From: Brasenia schreberi
Lineage: Eukaryota > Streptophyta > Magnoliopsida > Nymphaeales > Cabombaceae
Assembly (NCBI GenBank): GCA_036023115.1
Contig: JAYKKT010000088.1
Location: forward strand, 2,717,501-2,781,500
Direction: 5' to 3'
DNA length: 64,000 nt
A program made the translations under genes and the position numbers. The notes beneath the pieces were generated by a model. The model searched no databases, was not told where the DNA came from, and was given only the letters and a program-made list of their open reading frames with translations. Positions 23,705 to 34,063 of the stretch are shown here, piece by piece (the stretch's first letter is position 1; each line of letters begins with the position of its first letter).

Positions 23705-25869
23705 TTAGCTACTGACTGAAGAAAGGGCTGGTTCGGAGGAGAAGGAACTAGAAATGGCAGCATGGATTTCACGAACAGCGTTGCAGATATGGTTGTTGAC
23801 GGCTGTGATGGTCGACGTGCTTATTTTCGAGGTGGGTATGGCACTACCTAACACTTGGAAAGCTGCGGTCAGTATGCATCCGCCATGTCCTGACGGCTTG
23901 CTGCTCTGCACTTCGCCTGTGCCGCGGCTATCGCCGGAGTTGCTTTCAGCTGCAGGCACTATGATGAAGCCGCAGGGGAGCAACGGGATCGATGAAGTAT
24001 CCCGAGAATTCATGGCGACGTTAATTCCGGCGACGTCGATGGGTGCATAGACAACCATACTGCCGGATGCATCTGTGAAGCTCTCCTGTAACATAAGCTC
24101 AGCTGTTGATCCCCCTAACTTGCTTTTAGTCTGCACAAAATAGTTGCAATTCTAAATCGGGGAAAAAGGTTCAACCAAACAAAGACTATAACTTTCATAG
24201 GAAAAATGCATCGTAAAAATGAAGGTGATTTGGAAAAATAAGCTCATTTTTCAGGACTAAAACTAAGTTGTTTTCCTTCGAAAACATTTCCAATATATCA
24301 CCTTTATGCGAAGAAGAGCAACATAGTTCCCAGGGTGAGAGCCAGTAGCAATATGTGCCGCCTCCTGAAATGTACTACCACCACAAAGAGCATCCAACTA
24401 CAAGAAAAGATTATATAAATTTCATTAGGAACCAACCATAACACACATTACATCCAAATTAAACCCGAAAATTTCGCCTTTAGAACACAAGGGTCACCGG
24501 GCTGCTCCTAATTCCACTAGGTTTGGCTTATATCTAGCTCGTTCATGTTCGGTTCATCAAAGATTATGAATTAGAACATGAAAATGAACATGTGTATGTT
24601 CAAGTTTGTCTCGTAAAATTAAATTATAAACATTTTTACAATCTAGTTTTTCGTACTTTCTTATCGAAGATTTCTTTGATCGTCTTTTGAAACCATTTTA
24701 ATTGATTTCTTAAGTATTTAAGGTAAATGAAGAGCCATTTTGTATTTAACTTCTTGACAAAGGAAGATTTAAGGCAAATATTAAAGGGCCACTTTACTTA
24801 TTTAGTTGAGCAATGAAGAAGGGTTGTCCACACCAGCAGTAATCTCACAAGAGCTCGATGCCATTGACCTAACACTCTATGTGCTTAGTAGCCCTAGTTC
24901 TCTTACACAAATACAAGGTATTTTAGTGATTTACCTGCGACCGATTCTTCTCGCACCGGAGGAAATCAAAAACTTGGAGGTGGGAATATGGAAGCCATGA
25001 TGATGAGACACCACTGAGGATGACACCATGAGGGTGCCCTGGCTCGGTGCACCTCCGGGTGGTTATCCTTATGGTGTCATCCTCAGAGCTGCTGATTGCC
25101 GTCCATGACTGGCCACCGGCCGAGCTCACGCCGGTGTTGAATAGCCGAACCATCCTTGCTGCTAGATGCATGATGCTGCTTCTTGCCTCTACTGAGCTCA
25201 CGTAAGTGTGAATAATGCGTCAGTGATAACCATGAATTAGCATCCACCCACTCGTTCCAGACCCAGACCCATTTGAGTTATATAACAATTGAGTACTATA
25301 CTAGTAGCAGTATTAGACCCAATCAAATCAGATTCAACCCATATCAAGTGTTTTTTAAGAAAAATAGTGGCCGGATTAGATCCATGCAAGTCACGCATGT
25401 AGGCAAAATAAGTTGAACATTGATCAATTCATTCACATATGTGTGTAGATATGGCTGGTTCCTAACTGGCCTGATGGTTCCCACCGAAATCAAACCAGGC
25501 CAGGAACTGGTAAAACTGGAGCCGAAGCTCACCTGACCCTATTTTGGTTTCACCATTTATAAAACCGGATCCAAATTGGAACCATCTGGTATTTTTTTAA
25601 AGAAATTCTTATAAATTTATTTTTTAAAATAAAATTACCAATTCCAAACTGAAACCAGAACCGACAGTTCTAGAACCAAAAGTAGCCCTGAGCCGGTTAG
25701 GTTACCGTTTCAGGTTCCGGATTAACCAGAACCAGACATATCTACATGCATACCTTTCCTCCTGTGTGTGCATGTTTGTTTATCTTATTAACACATGTCA
25801 CAACATAAGTCACATTGCAAGTTAGAACTACGGCACGAGTTGACAACTAACCAATATTACGATTTTCAC

Positions 25870-25933
<64 letters not shown>

Positions 25934-26002
25934 AAATATGTGTATACCTCTAATGTTCATGAGCACAGGCACAAAAAGGTATCTATTTATCTACACACAC
26001 AG

Positions 26003-26035
<33 letters not shown>

Positions 26036-26774
26036 AGGGTTCAATGTGATTAATCGGATCCTTACCTCCAATATTGCACTCAATTGTGTTTGAGGTCATG
26101 ACGCAGGCAGCTCGCTCAAAGTGGCGCTGCAAGTTTGCAATCCATCTTTGTGCACAGAATGCATTTCCGGCTAGCAGAAACTGACTGAAGATCTGGTGGT
26201 GTGCTCTATCTTCAGCTTCGGTGTTCTCCACCCAAGTCACCTGAGAATATGCCATACATTCTCTATCATGGCAGAATAGCAAGTGATGAAAAATGAACCG
26301 GGTCCAAGATAAAATCGATGAATTGTTAATTTCAGATACGGATCACGTGAAACTTATTGTGGTACTCCAGGTCGGGTGAAAGCTAGGGATCTAAATGAAT
26401 CAGCTGGATCCATAGTCTTTTGTTTGGATATCAGCCATATTTAGAAACCGATTCACATATGAAAATGGAAACCAAATATATATGATATATATAATTTAGA
26501 TTTAGGAAACCACTATTAGAAAATAGGCTGATCGGAATAGATAACAATATATTCCAGCCACGAACCCACCATTTCCACTATTTGATCGACAAAATCATGA
26601 TAGAGATTTGAATTAAAAAAGTACATATTTTAGAGGTTGTATTTAATGCATCATTTATATGATATGCATTAAATACTTTCTATTTTATCAACTCAACTAT
26701 ATATTTCAAAGATCAAACCCTTGTAAATGAGCTTCTTGTGGTTCTCTATTTTAGGAGGTTTCCTAAATCTAAAT

Positions 26775-26826
<52 letters not shown>

Positions 26827-27444
26827 GCAGAGAAAGAAAGAACCACATAGTTTTGGGAGATGGGTAATTGAATTTGAATTAAACAATAAAAAGTGTATAT
26901 ATAAATAAATTATATCAAGAAAATAATATGTATATACTTTTTCCTTTTTAAATTGAAACATCAAACATCTATCTTTAAAGAAGACATGGTTGATATATAT
27001 ATATATATATATGAATTGGGATAACTAATGGCCATTGTATATTCAAGTATATCCATGTGTCCGTAGACGGTTTGTCGAATCCGAATCATAGTATTTGAAT
27101 ATGGTTTGGCACAAAACAGTCCGAATATTCTTTCATCCAGCAAAATGACTATGACGCATCATGAGTACAGTTTTATTGTATTACTACCTTGGAGTAACCA
27201 TTGTGGACGTCCTGTATGATGAGACCGGAAGGTCGCCGGCGGCAGCGAGAGACGGTTGGCAATTGCACCATGTAAGGCTCGTCGAAGCCGTCAAGTGGGA
27301 AGTCTACGATCCCCCACAGTGCTTGGCTGTCGCCACCACTTTGCTGGCTGCAGAAGCGTAGAAAGTAGCATTCCCTACTCGGCACCAGTGGCGTCGGGAA
27401 CTGAAACTCCGCATGCATCTGCATTTATAACCTTGTAAATGCCC

Positions 27445-27494
<50 letters not shown>

Positions 27495-30400
27495 CATTAA
27501 TTACCAACTGAAGGGAGTGGTTTCCGATGCCCGGGATGATGACCTGAATGGTTCTCGCCCGGGCTACCACGGCAGGGAACATCTGCACCCACTTGTCCTG
27601 TCACACATTGAGGAAGAATACGCGCATAAATGGTTCATGCATAAACCTTATCATATAAACAATTGTTTCTCATCATGTTCATGAAACCCCCATTTAAAAT
27701 TTTTAGATGTATTTGATTGTTCATTCTTTGTGCAAGAAGAGTCATTTTGAGGTCCAAACGTATTTAGGATTTCACTGGAACAAAAATCCTCTTAATTGGT
27801 CAAAAAAATAGAAATATGGGAATGTGGGGATCGAATTTTCTTGTTTTTTTTCAGTTGTAGCTCAAAGAAGCTGCACTCAGGTGGTGAGCCTAAATCAGAG
27901 CCAATCGTGTCGAGAAACCTTGCCTGTCGGGGAGTGGTAGACTCGAGAATTTTTTGTGAGGCACACTCGCATTTCACCTCTGATACACTTTTATTTCTAT
28001 TTCTATTTCACGTTCACAAAACTCTTGTATTTTTTTATAAACAGTGATTGACTTTAAAAAAACTTGAGATTTCAGGTGAAAAGCATGACCCACTTTGCCT
28101 TAAAGTGAGTTCGCCACCACCCTCGGGCCTTTGTTAGGTTTGTCTGATGAATTAGAGGAACTGTGAGCATCGAACCCCCGACTATCAATCTCTCAATTGA
28201 TGCTCTTGCCACTATGCTAATCCCTTGGAAGCCATGAAAATGTAAGAGTTGATGCAAAGCAGTTGCTTATTTCTTCAGGGTTTATCTTCTTTTATTAAAT
28301 GACCTAAAAATGCCCACGATAGAGAACCTTACCGCATCCATGAAGGCGCTAACAAGACTGATGGTGTTCATCATGATCAGGGTTGTATCCCTGGATGCCT
28401 CCATCCTGAAGTTAACCGGCGAACGCTGCTGGAAGCTTCCCGGCCAAGGGCAGATTCTGGCATGCTCCTCTAAGTTCAGCATTTCCCTCTCTCCTTCTCT
28501 CTCCTTCACCCAAAGTGGTTCGCCACCTTGTGCCATTCTCAGCAGTTGCTCCATGGCAGCTATCGCCAGGTTGAGTGCCATCGGCTTCTCCGACTCCAAC
28601 AGCCCGATCATCGGGTTTCTATGTACCGGAACCGGCGGAATCATCTCCATTGATGAAGCCATTGATTCTTGAAAGTGCCTTGCGTACACACCCATGTCCA
28701 AGTCTAAAGATGGTTGCACTTGGGGCTGAACAGACGAGCCGAACATCTGTAGTGGCCGGCCGTTGTACCTCGATGCAATGCCGCATATTCGATCAAGCTA
28801 ACAAGAAAAAAATAATTAAATGGTTATTAATTTTTATTATAGCCAAATATATAAACACTAAAATATTATTGGCATAAATGCTTGGCCGTATATACTTGTT
28901 ATTAATTAATGTGTATCATACCAATAACAAGGATTGCTTTGGTGATTGTTGAAAAGGATTCAAAAAAGGAAAGCTGGGATTGCAGATTCCCTGAATTTTG
29001 TAATTAAATGTCAAATTTAGATAAGACGAACCCAAGAAATGGCCAGCTCAGCTAAAACCAGGACGGCCGGTTCCGAACTGACGTTTTGATTCGACCAAAA
29101 TGTAGAACTAGAACCGAACTGACTCCGATCTTAGTTCGGGTTAGGTTCTAGTTCTTCTGGTTTGGGGTCTTAGTTCCACTCTGGTTCCGATTTTATGTAA
29201 AAAGTTGAGAAACAAAGGGTGAGATTTTAAAACCAGTACCAAAATCAACTTGGAACTGTCAACCCCGAACTGTCAGCTCATGTTTGGTCTGGTTCAAGTT
29301 CTGTTCCAGTAGGTTCAAGGGCAGCTTGGTTCTGATTTAACCCCTGTGCTGGGTCCAAAACATCCACCCCTAGTAGACATGGTTGGTTTCGAGTAAACGG
29401 GAACCAGCAGTTTCAAACCTATTCCAGTTAACCTGAAACTTGCTTCGGTTATGGTTCCTGAAGCATCGGCTTCAGGGCTGTTTTGTTTTGAGTTTGAAAC
29501 CTCCCAAAAGTGGCAAAGAATTTTAGAAAATTTAAATTTTAAAGAAAAAAATTGGAACCATCGATTCCATGAAAGATAGAACCAGAACAGAACTTGGTGA
29601 TCCACGGTCTTGGGCCCACTTTTCCTAGTTCCAGTTTCACCGGGTTCCTGTTAGAACTGCCAAGCAGGTTCCAAACCGGCCATGTGTAACCCTAGCATAC
29701 CCCTAAGATGGAGGCCATTGTCCTAAACTTGCCACAATTGATTATCATATAAATTAGGACAGACACCATACTTCAAATGCCGTCATGTTCCCAAATGCCA
29801 ATTAATGGTATGCATGGTCGAAAAGGGATTTCGTGCCATGTACGCATATCTATCATTTACATGTATACATGGAAGGATGAGTGAATGCACCATGCATGTA
29901 TGTGCATACATGCTAACACATCGATACATCCACAGTCAACCGTGCATAAACATATACACATGGATCCCATGCATCCTTTTGTCTTTGGCATTTTGTTGAG
30001 AGAATGGGTACTACGAGAAAACCCTAAACCCTAGTTTTAAAAAAAGGAATTGTGCATGGTAAAGAAAGCAAAAACGGGGGAGATAAAGGGGGAAAAAAGG
30101 ATAATATACCTCTTCTCTTAGGCGTGCATTCTCCACACGAAGGTGTTGCTCGTCAAAGGAAAGCTCCCCAAACATTCCTGGGCTCCCACAATTAGCGCAG
30201 TTGATGTTTCTAATGGCCGCCTGAAGTCTGAAGTTTTCACTCTTAAGGCTTTCATTTTCCGCCCTGAGAAGCATGTTATCTGCGCGGTCTTGTTGTGCCT
30301 AGTAATTACAGATAGCATTCAACATATATAAGACCATATATTATCAGTTCAGTTGTCAATACATACACATGTTTGCAGATACGATAAAATACAGTCATAT

Positions 30401-32541
30401 GCACCTACATACAGTGATGGATCTAGAAACTAGTATTAGTGGAGCGACATATATATTTCATCGCTTTAGGGGAGGGCAAAGCATAAATCTCAACCATATA
30501 TTCATGGTAAAATTTCAAAATTTCAGGAAGAGCGACCGCACCCCACCCCTCCATGTAAATCCGCCATTGCCTATATATATCTATACACATGCATGTGTGG
30601 TTGGTTGGAGAGGGGGTGGGGTGTTAAAAGTACATTGATTCTTATGAAATACTGTGCTTACTGGTTGTTTTTTGACCATTTAAAGCCATTATATACAGTC
30701 ATGGACTCGGAAATTCTTTTGGAGTGAGGTACATTTGTACTTCGGGTGAATTACACTTATATTTTCTTATATACACTGACTGACCCAAGAAATTTTCAAA
30801 TTTTGGGCAAGACCTCACCCTAAAGTGGGTTTGCCACTGATTATATATATCCTGATCGTGTTGATTATACCTCAGAAAATTGTCCAAAAGTTTTAAAAAG
30901 GAGAAGATGAAAGATGCTAAATCGTTGCACATGCAAACAACTCCATGTACATATACGCACACAAACATGTATATGTATGTAACATACATACATATATATG
31001 TGTGTGTGTGTGTGTGCGCGCACAAAGGAAAACATATACACTAAAAAGAAGAGAAGAAGTTAAGTACCTTCATCTGGGTGCGTCGATTCTGAAACCAGAA
31101 CTTTACTTGCCGAGGTTTCAGCCCAAGTTCTTGGCTGAGCTTGAGCCTTTGCTTCTCATCAGGGTGTGGAAACTCCTTAAATAGGCTGAAAAATACATGT
31201 AACTCTAAAAGTCAGAGACACAGTAGTTAAATGAATTTAACATTTATAAGAACCCTACAAGAGTTTAGCATGCTTGATTATTTAGTTTTCAACTATTACT
31301 GCCCAAAATTAAAATGTGCAAAAGGTAATAACTTATCACTCCAAAGATATAGATGAATTTAATCACCAGTTCCTGAAAATTTTCTCATTTAGTTTTCAAC
31401 TATTATTGTTCAAAATTAAAATGTGCAAAAGGTACTTATCACTCCAAAAGTATACATGAATTTAGTCATCAATTCCTGAAATTTTTCTCTTGTGCACTCA
31501 AAATAAGCTAGCCATTCCTTACAAGACAATCTACTTCATAGATGATACTAACCAACAGTTCGTTGGTTCAAGTGGTTCAGCACTTGTTCCCCTTAACAAA
31601 GGTCTCGATTCAGGTAGTGTGAACCGAGAAAACCATTGCTGGGAGAGGTTTAAGCCATAGTGGACTTATCTGGCTTGAAGTGGAAGAGTAAGGGTTGGGC
31701 TTTTCAGATAACCGTGGTTTAAACCAAAAAAAGAAAAAGATACATGATACTAATTATGGCTATATGCATGTTTAATGGAGATAATCAAGAACCAAAAGGC
31801 AAGCATGCAACAACCTCTAATAATCAATTACACATTTATTTTCTAAGAAAAACAGATAGATCATTTGCCTTTCATAGCAACAGGAAAAGTACAGCTACCT
31901 TAGATTATATACCAAGAAATTGCATTAAAATCTGTGATTAATGAAACAAAGTATCAATAAAGAACGCTTACGCTTCCATGTGTTGAATCTGCCTAGCAGT
32001 ATGCCTGTGGTAGCGCTTCCTTCTTAGCTGGTCTCTTTCATCTTGTTCCTCACCAGAACCAGCATCCATGTTGCCACTCCCAATAGATCTATTCTCCATA
32101 TCTTCCTCTTTGCTTATGTTGGAACCAACCATCTCTTCCCTCTGCATCAAAAAATTGAGGACTGAGAAAATCAATCTATACATACCTATATATCTATATA
32201 TAGATAGATACATACATATTTGTATATACATATATATCACAGAAAATAAAATCTTTTGTACTCCTATTGAATTGAAATGGAGCTGACTAAACAAATTTCA
32301 AAGAAACATTTTACATGTGGAAAACCTCAAAGAAACTCAAAACTCATAACCCCTTATACAAACAGACAGAAGTAGAGAATTTCTACTTACCATTTTTTGT
32401 AATGAAACTATAAAACTTAATAGAGAAGGCAATGTAGATGGAAGTGCTGAAACAATACACTTATTTCTTAGGCTAAGATAAACTTGATACTTAGAAACCC
32501 TAGAAACTCAAGTTTCTAAGTCTGCTCAATCATACCTCCAT
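23705..32541 (-). CDS. HD-ZIP IV (GL2-class) homeodomain-START transcription factor, 741 aa, 11 exons
   Basis: A nuclear transcription factor; the family controls epidermal (L1) cell identity. Coding exons, 5' to 3': 32541-32536, 32141-31972, 31185-31068, 30298-30110, 28797-28333, 27597-27505, 27418-27188, 26240-26066, 25191-24935, 24397-24302, 24130-23705. All borders are GT..AG and the 2226-nt sum keeps frame. The homeodomain spans about 40-98, with RKRYHRHT, helix 3 VKFWFQNRR and a C-terminal TQMK. A leucine zipper with the CANC pair (C132, C135) spans about 99-161. The START domain spans about 233-470, with ECYFLRF and the SGLIIQD..NGYSKV motif. A START-associated region runs to the end ([32 protein letters not shown]). 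The exact start relies on a six-base first coding exon; an alternative is the inner ATG in MVGSN. Nothing is broken. Confidence 0.9.
24398..24934 (-). other. Intron of the HD-ZIP IV gene, no nested gene
   Basis: AT-rich, with no element recognised apart from short ggttc words. Confidence 0.5.
25445..25748. mobile_element. TIR element of the GGTTC/GAACC-rich family
   Basis: In an HD-ZIP IV intron. The left end tgtagatatggctggttc is matched in inverted form at the right end (gaaccagacatatctaca). The interior has GGTTC/GAACC-rich shoulders around an AT-rich core (25590-25645). At about 300 bp without coding capacity, it is MITE-like. Confidence 0.6.
25867..25932. repeat. (CA)n(TA)n microsatellite
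   Basis: About 24 CA units followed by TA units, inside an HD-ZIP IV intron. Confidence 0.9.
25999..26036. repeat. (TA)n(GA)n microsatellite
   Basis: A compound dinucleotide run only about 30 bp from the 3' border of the HD-ZIP IV exon at 26066. Confidence 0.85.
26595..26722. repeat. Dispersed AT-rich repeat, second occurrence
   Basis: This shares agagatttgaattaaaaaa, tatttaatgcatcat and caaagatcaa, in the same order, with 489-600 at the left of the window. Confidence 0.5.
26779..26826. repeat. (TA)n(GA)n microsatellite
   Basis: A compound dinucleotide run in an HD-ZIP IV intron. Confidence 0.85.
27447..27491. repeat. (GA)n microsatellite filling a tiny intron
   Basis: About 22 GA units lie inside the 86-bp HD-ZIP IV intron at 27419-27504. 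In the sense strand it is a CT run and makes up half of the intron. Confidence 0.9.
27932..28119 (+). mobile_element. hAT-like MITE, CAGTGGCGGA family (copy C)
   Basis: The left end gagtggtagactcgag and the right end gtgagttcgccaccac are inverted matches of the family termini. It is 188 bp long, in an HD-ZIP IV intron next to a SINE-like unit. Confidence 0.55.
28160..28224 (-). repeat. SINE-like (tRNA-derived) head
   Basis: On the minus strand, box A ttagcatagtggcaagagc (28202-28220) and box B gggggttcgatgctc (28165-28179) are close to the tRNA consensus and correctly spaced. This is the best SINE promoter in the window. It is not a tRNA gene, as no acceptor stem pairing is seen. Confidence 0.5.
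28798..30109 (-). other. Intron of the HD-ZIP IV gene with GGTTC/GAACC-rich DNA
   Basis: 29040-29340 is a GGTTC/GAACC-rich block, followed by a bounded TIR element at 29376-29692. The rest holds degenerate (CATA)n-like DNA at 29800-29960. No coding sequence is seen. Confidence 0.45.
29376..29692. mobile_element. TIR element of the GGTTC/GAACC-rich family
   Basis: The left end tagacatggttggttt and the right end aaaccggccatgtgta are imperfect inverted repeats. The AT-rich core is at 29515-29550. It is about 317 bp long with no coding capacity. Confidence 0.6.
30412..30569 (+). mobile_element. hAT-like MITE, CAGTGGCGGA family (copy D)
   Basis: The left end cagtgatggatctag and the right end gtaaatccgccattg are inverted repeats. 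The flanks cctacata (30404-30411) and cctatata (30570-30577) form an 8-bp target duplication with one mismatch. It lies in an HD-ZIP IV intron. Confidence 0.75.
30696..30839 (+). mobile_element. hAT-like MITE, CAGTGGCGGA family (copy E)
   Basis: A 144-bp element with ends cagtcatggactcgg and gtgggtttgccactg. It is flanked by an exact 8-bp target duplication, attatata, at 30688-30695 and 30840-30847. The 8-bp duplication places the family in the hAT superfamily. It is only 127 bp from copy D in the same intron. Confidence 0.82.
31561..31735 (+). repeat. SINE-like (tRNA-derived) sequence
   Basis: A box-A-like cgttggttcaagtggttcag (31561-31580) and a box-B-like aaggtctcgattcagg (31599-31614), followed by a non-tRNA body of about 110 bp ending in an A-rich run near 31725-31738. 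It lies in an HD-ZIP IV intron. Confidence 0.45.
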
Positions 32542-32642
32542 ATGGTGGACAACCTCAGATCCTGAAAATGCAAAAGGTGTTGCAACTATATGCTTTCTCT
32601 CACAAACCAAAGCATGGACTTTTACTAAAAGGATTCTTATTC

Positions 32643-32650
32643 TTATATAA
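32643..32650 (-). promoter_or_regulatory. TATA box of the HD-ZIP IV gene
   Basis: Ttatataa lies 102 bp upstream of the start codon at 32541, the only good TATA match nearby. It would place transcription start near 32612. Confidence 0.5.
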
Positions 32651-32685
32651 GACTTGCACTAGGTAAAATACAAGAAAAACCCTAG

Positions 32686-32698
32686 ATACGTCACGTAT
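32686..32698 (-). promoter_or_regulatory. ACGT-type palindrome upstream of the TATA box
   Basis: The 13-bp atacgtcacgtat is a perfect inverted repeat around one central base, with two ACGT cores. ACGT cores are bound by plant bZIP and some bHLH factors. It lies 36 bp upstream of the TATA box. Confidence 0.4.
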
Positions 32699-33903
32699 GC
32701 GGCCGTAAAAGGAATCCGATGAAAAATCATCTTGAAAAGGAAAACAATAACCTAAATATTGATTACACTTTAAGCACTTTCGCTTATAAGAAAATAGTTA
32801 AAGAGCATGGCTTGGGAATAGGACATGTTTGCAATGAAATTTGGGTTGGTGCTTCAAAGCAGTTTTGTGAGGATAGAAGATAGTGGTACTCCAATTGGAC
32901 TCCCAACCATTGAAAGGTAAAACCAAAGAGTCTCCACAAAGACAGCAATATTTTTGTAGCATATCATGTGATGACATCTCATGGCACAATAGAAAGTAGA
33001 TTCATACTCGATAATATTTTGCTTGTACACAAGCACACTCATACGGTGTATCCATGCAAGTAATAAAGCATTTTCACCCATATTCAGTAAGAAACCATAT
33101 ATAATCATTTCAAAGTATTAACAAAAATTTCACTCATACCTTTTACTTACACAAAACAATTAAACTCGGTTGATAGAGGACTTAATATGTACCATTGAAT
33201 TCATAAAGGGTTAAGGGTTTAGCATGATTAAGAATTCGAGATGTAAACAACTATTCATGTGAAAGATGCATATGATGGCAATGTTTTTAATTGCAAGTTT
33301 GGGTTATGCAGACTCTTACCACATTCATACCTTGGGTATTTAACCTTAAACCTACAAGTTAGGAACAAAAAAATGAGATAATAATTAGACAAGCAAAAAT
33401 AGAAATTATACTTAAAATGTATCAGTTTCTTATTGATAAGCATCCGGTCACATGATCTCATGATTCTCAGGGAAAGGCCTGTAAAATCAATGGAATCAGG
33501 TTGGCTGTAAAGCCAACTTAATATAGACAGTACAGCAAAATTCATCTCGAGTGTGAAACTTTTAGTGGAAATTGAACCTTTGAGTGGCACAAGAGTGAGG
33601 GCAATAAATATTTCATGTGCCACTAAAAGAGCTAATTGCCCCTAAATTCCACCCTTTTTGAATGTTGTTTTACTGAAAAAGCAAAAAGGAAAATGCTTAA
33701 TTAACAAAACACAAACTTGCAAACTATTATAATCATGAGATATCAAACATAAAAAAAATAGTGGAGTTTAAAGCTGCTAGTGAACAACACATCCAGGCTG
33801 AAAAGAAGTACATAACAGTTAGGGAGTTGCAATTGTAAATGACTAATTAGAATGACATGTACAATCAAGATAAAAAAGGGCAAACACATGGATCTACATT
33901 GAG
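32699..33903. other. Upstream flank of the HD-ZIP IV gene, no gene seen
   Basis: AT-rich. 33410-33640 shares words (gtgccactaaaagagct and neighbours) with 34600-34780 and 38260-38440, so it is part of a dispersed repeat. Confidence 0.4.
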
Positions 33904-34063
33904 CTGAGGTGGGGCATATGTCACACCCAAAACTTGGAAATCAACTTAAATCCTATAGCACGTGATGGGATTTATGGGTTATAACAATACATAGTTCGCC
34001 CCTCCCTAAACTATTCGAAGGGCTATTTGCCCCACCCCAAAAGAGTTTCTAGATCCACCACTG
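33904..34063 (-). mobile_element. hAT-like MITE, CAGTGGCGGA family (copy F, reverse)
   Basis: The right end agatccaccactg is the reverse complement of the left terminus of copy D, including the ctagaaact word just inside. The left end ctgaggtggggc is less certain, and no target duplication is visible. Confidence 0.5.

Noticed and set aside
28160..28224. Possible tRNA gene
   Set aside because: Boxes A and B are good, but no acceptor or anticodon stem pairing can be drawn; treated as a SINE.
33255..33623. 122-codon minus-strand frame
   Set aside because: It coincides with a dispersed repeat also seen at 34600 and 38260, where the frame is not kept.
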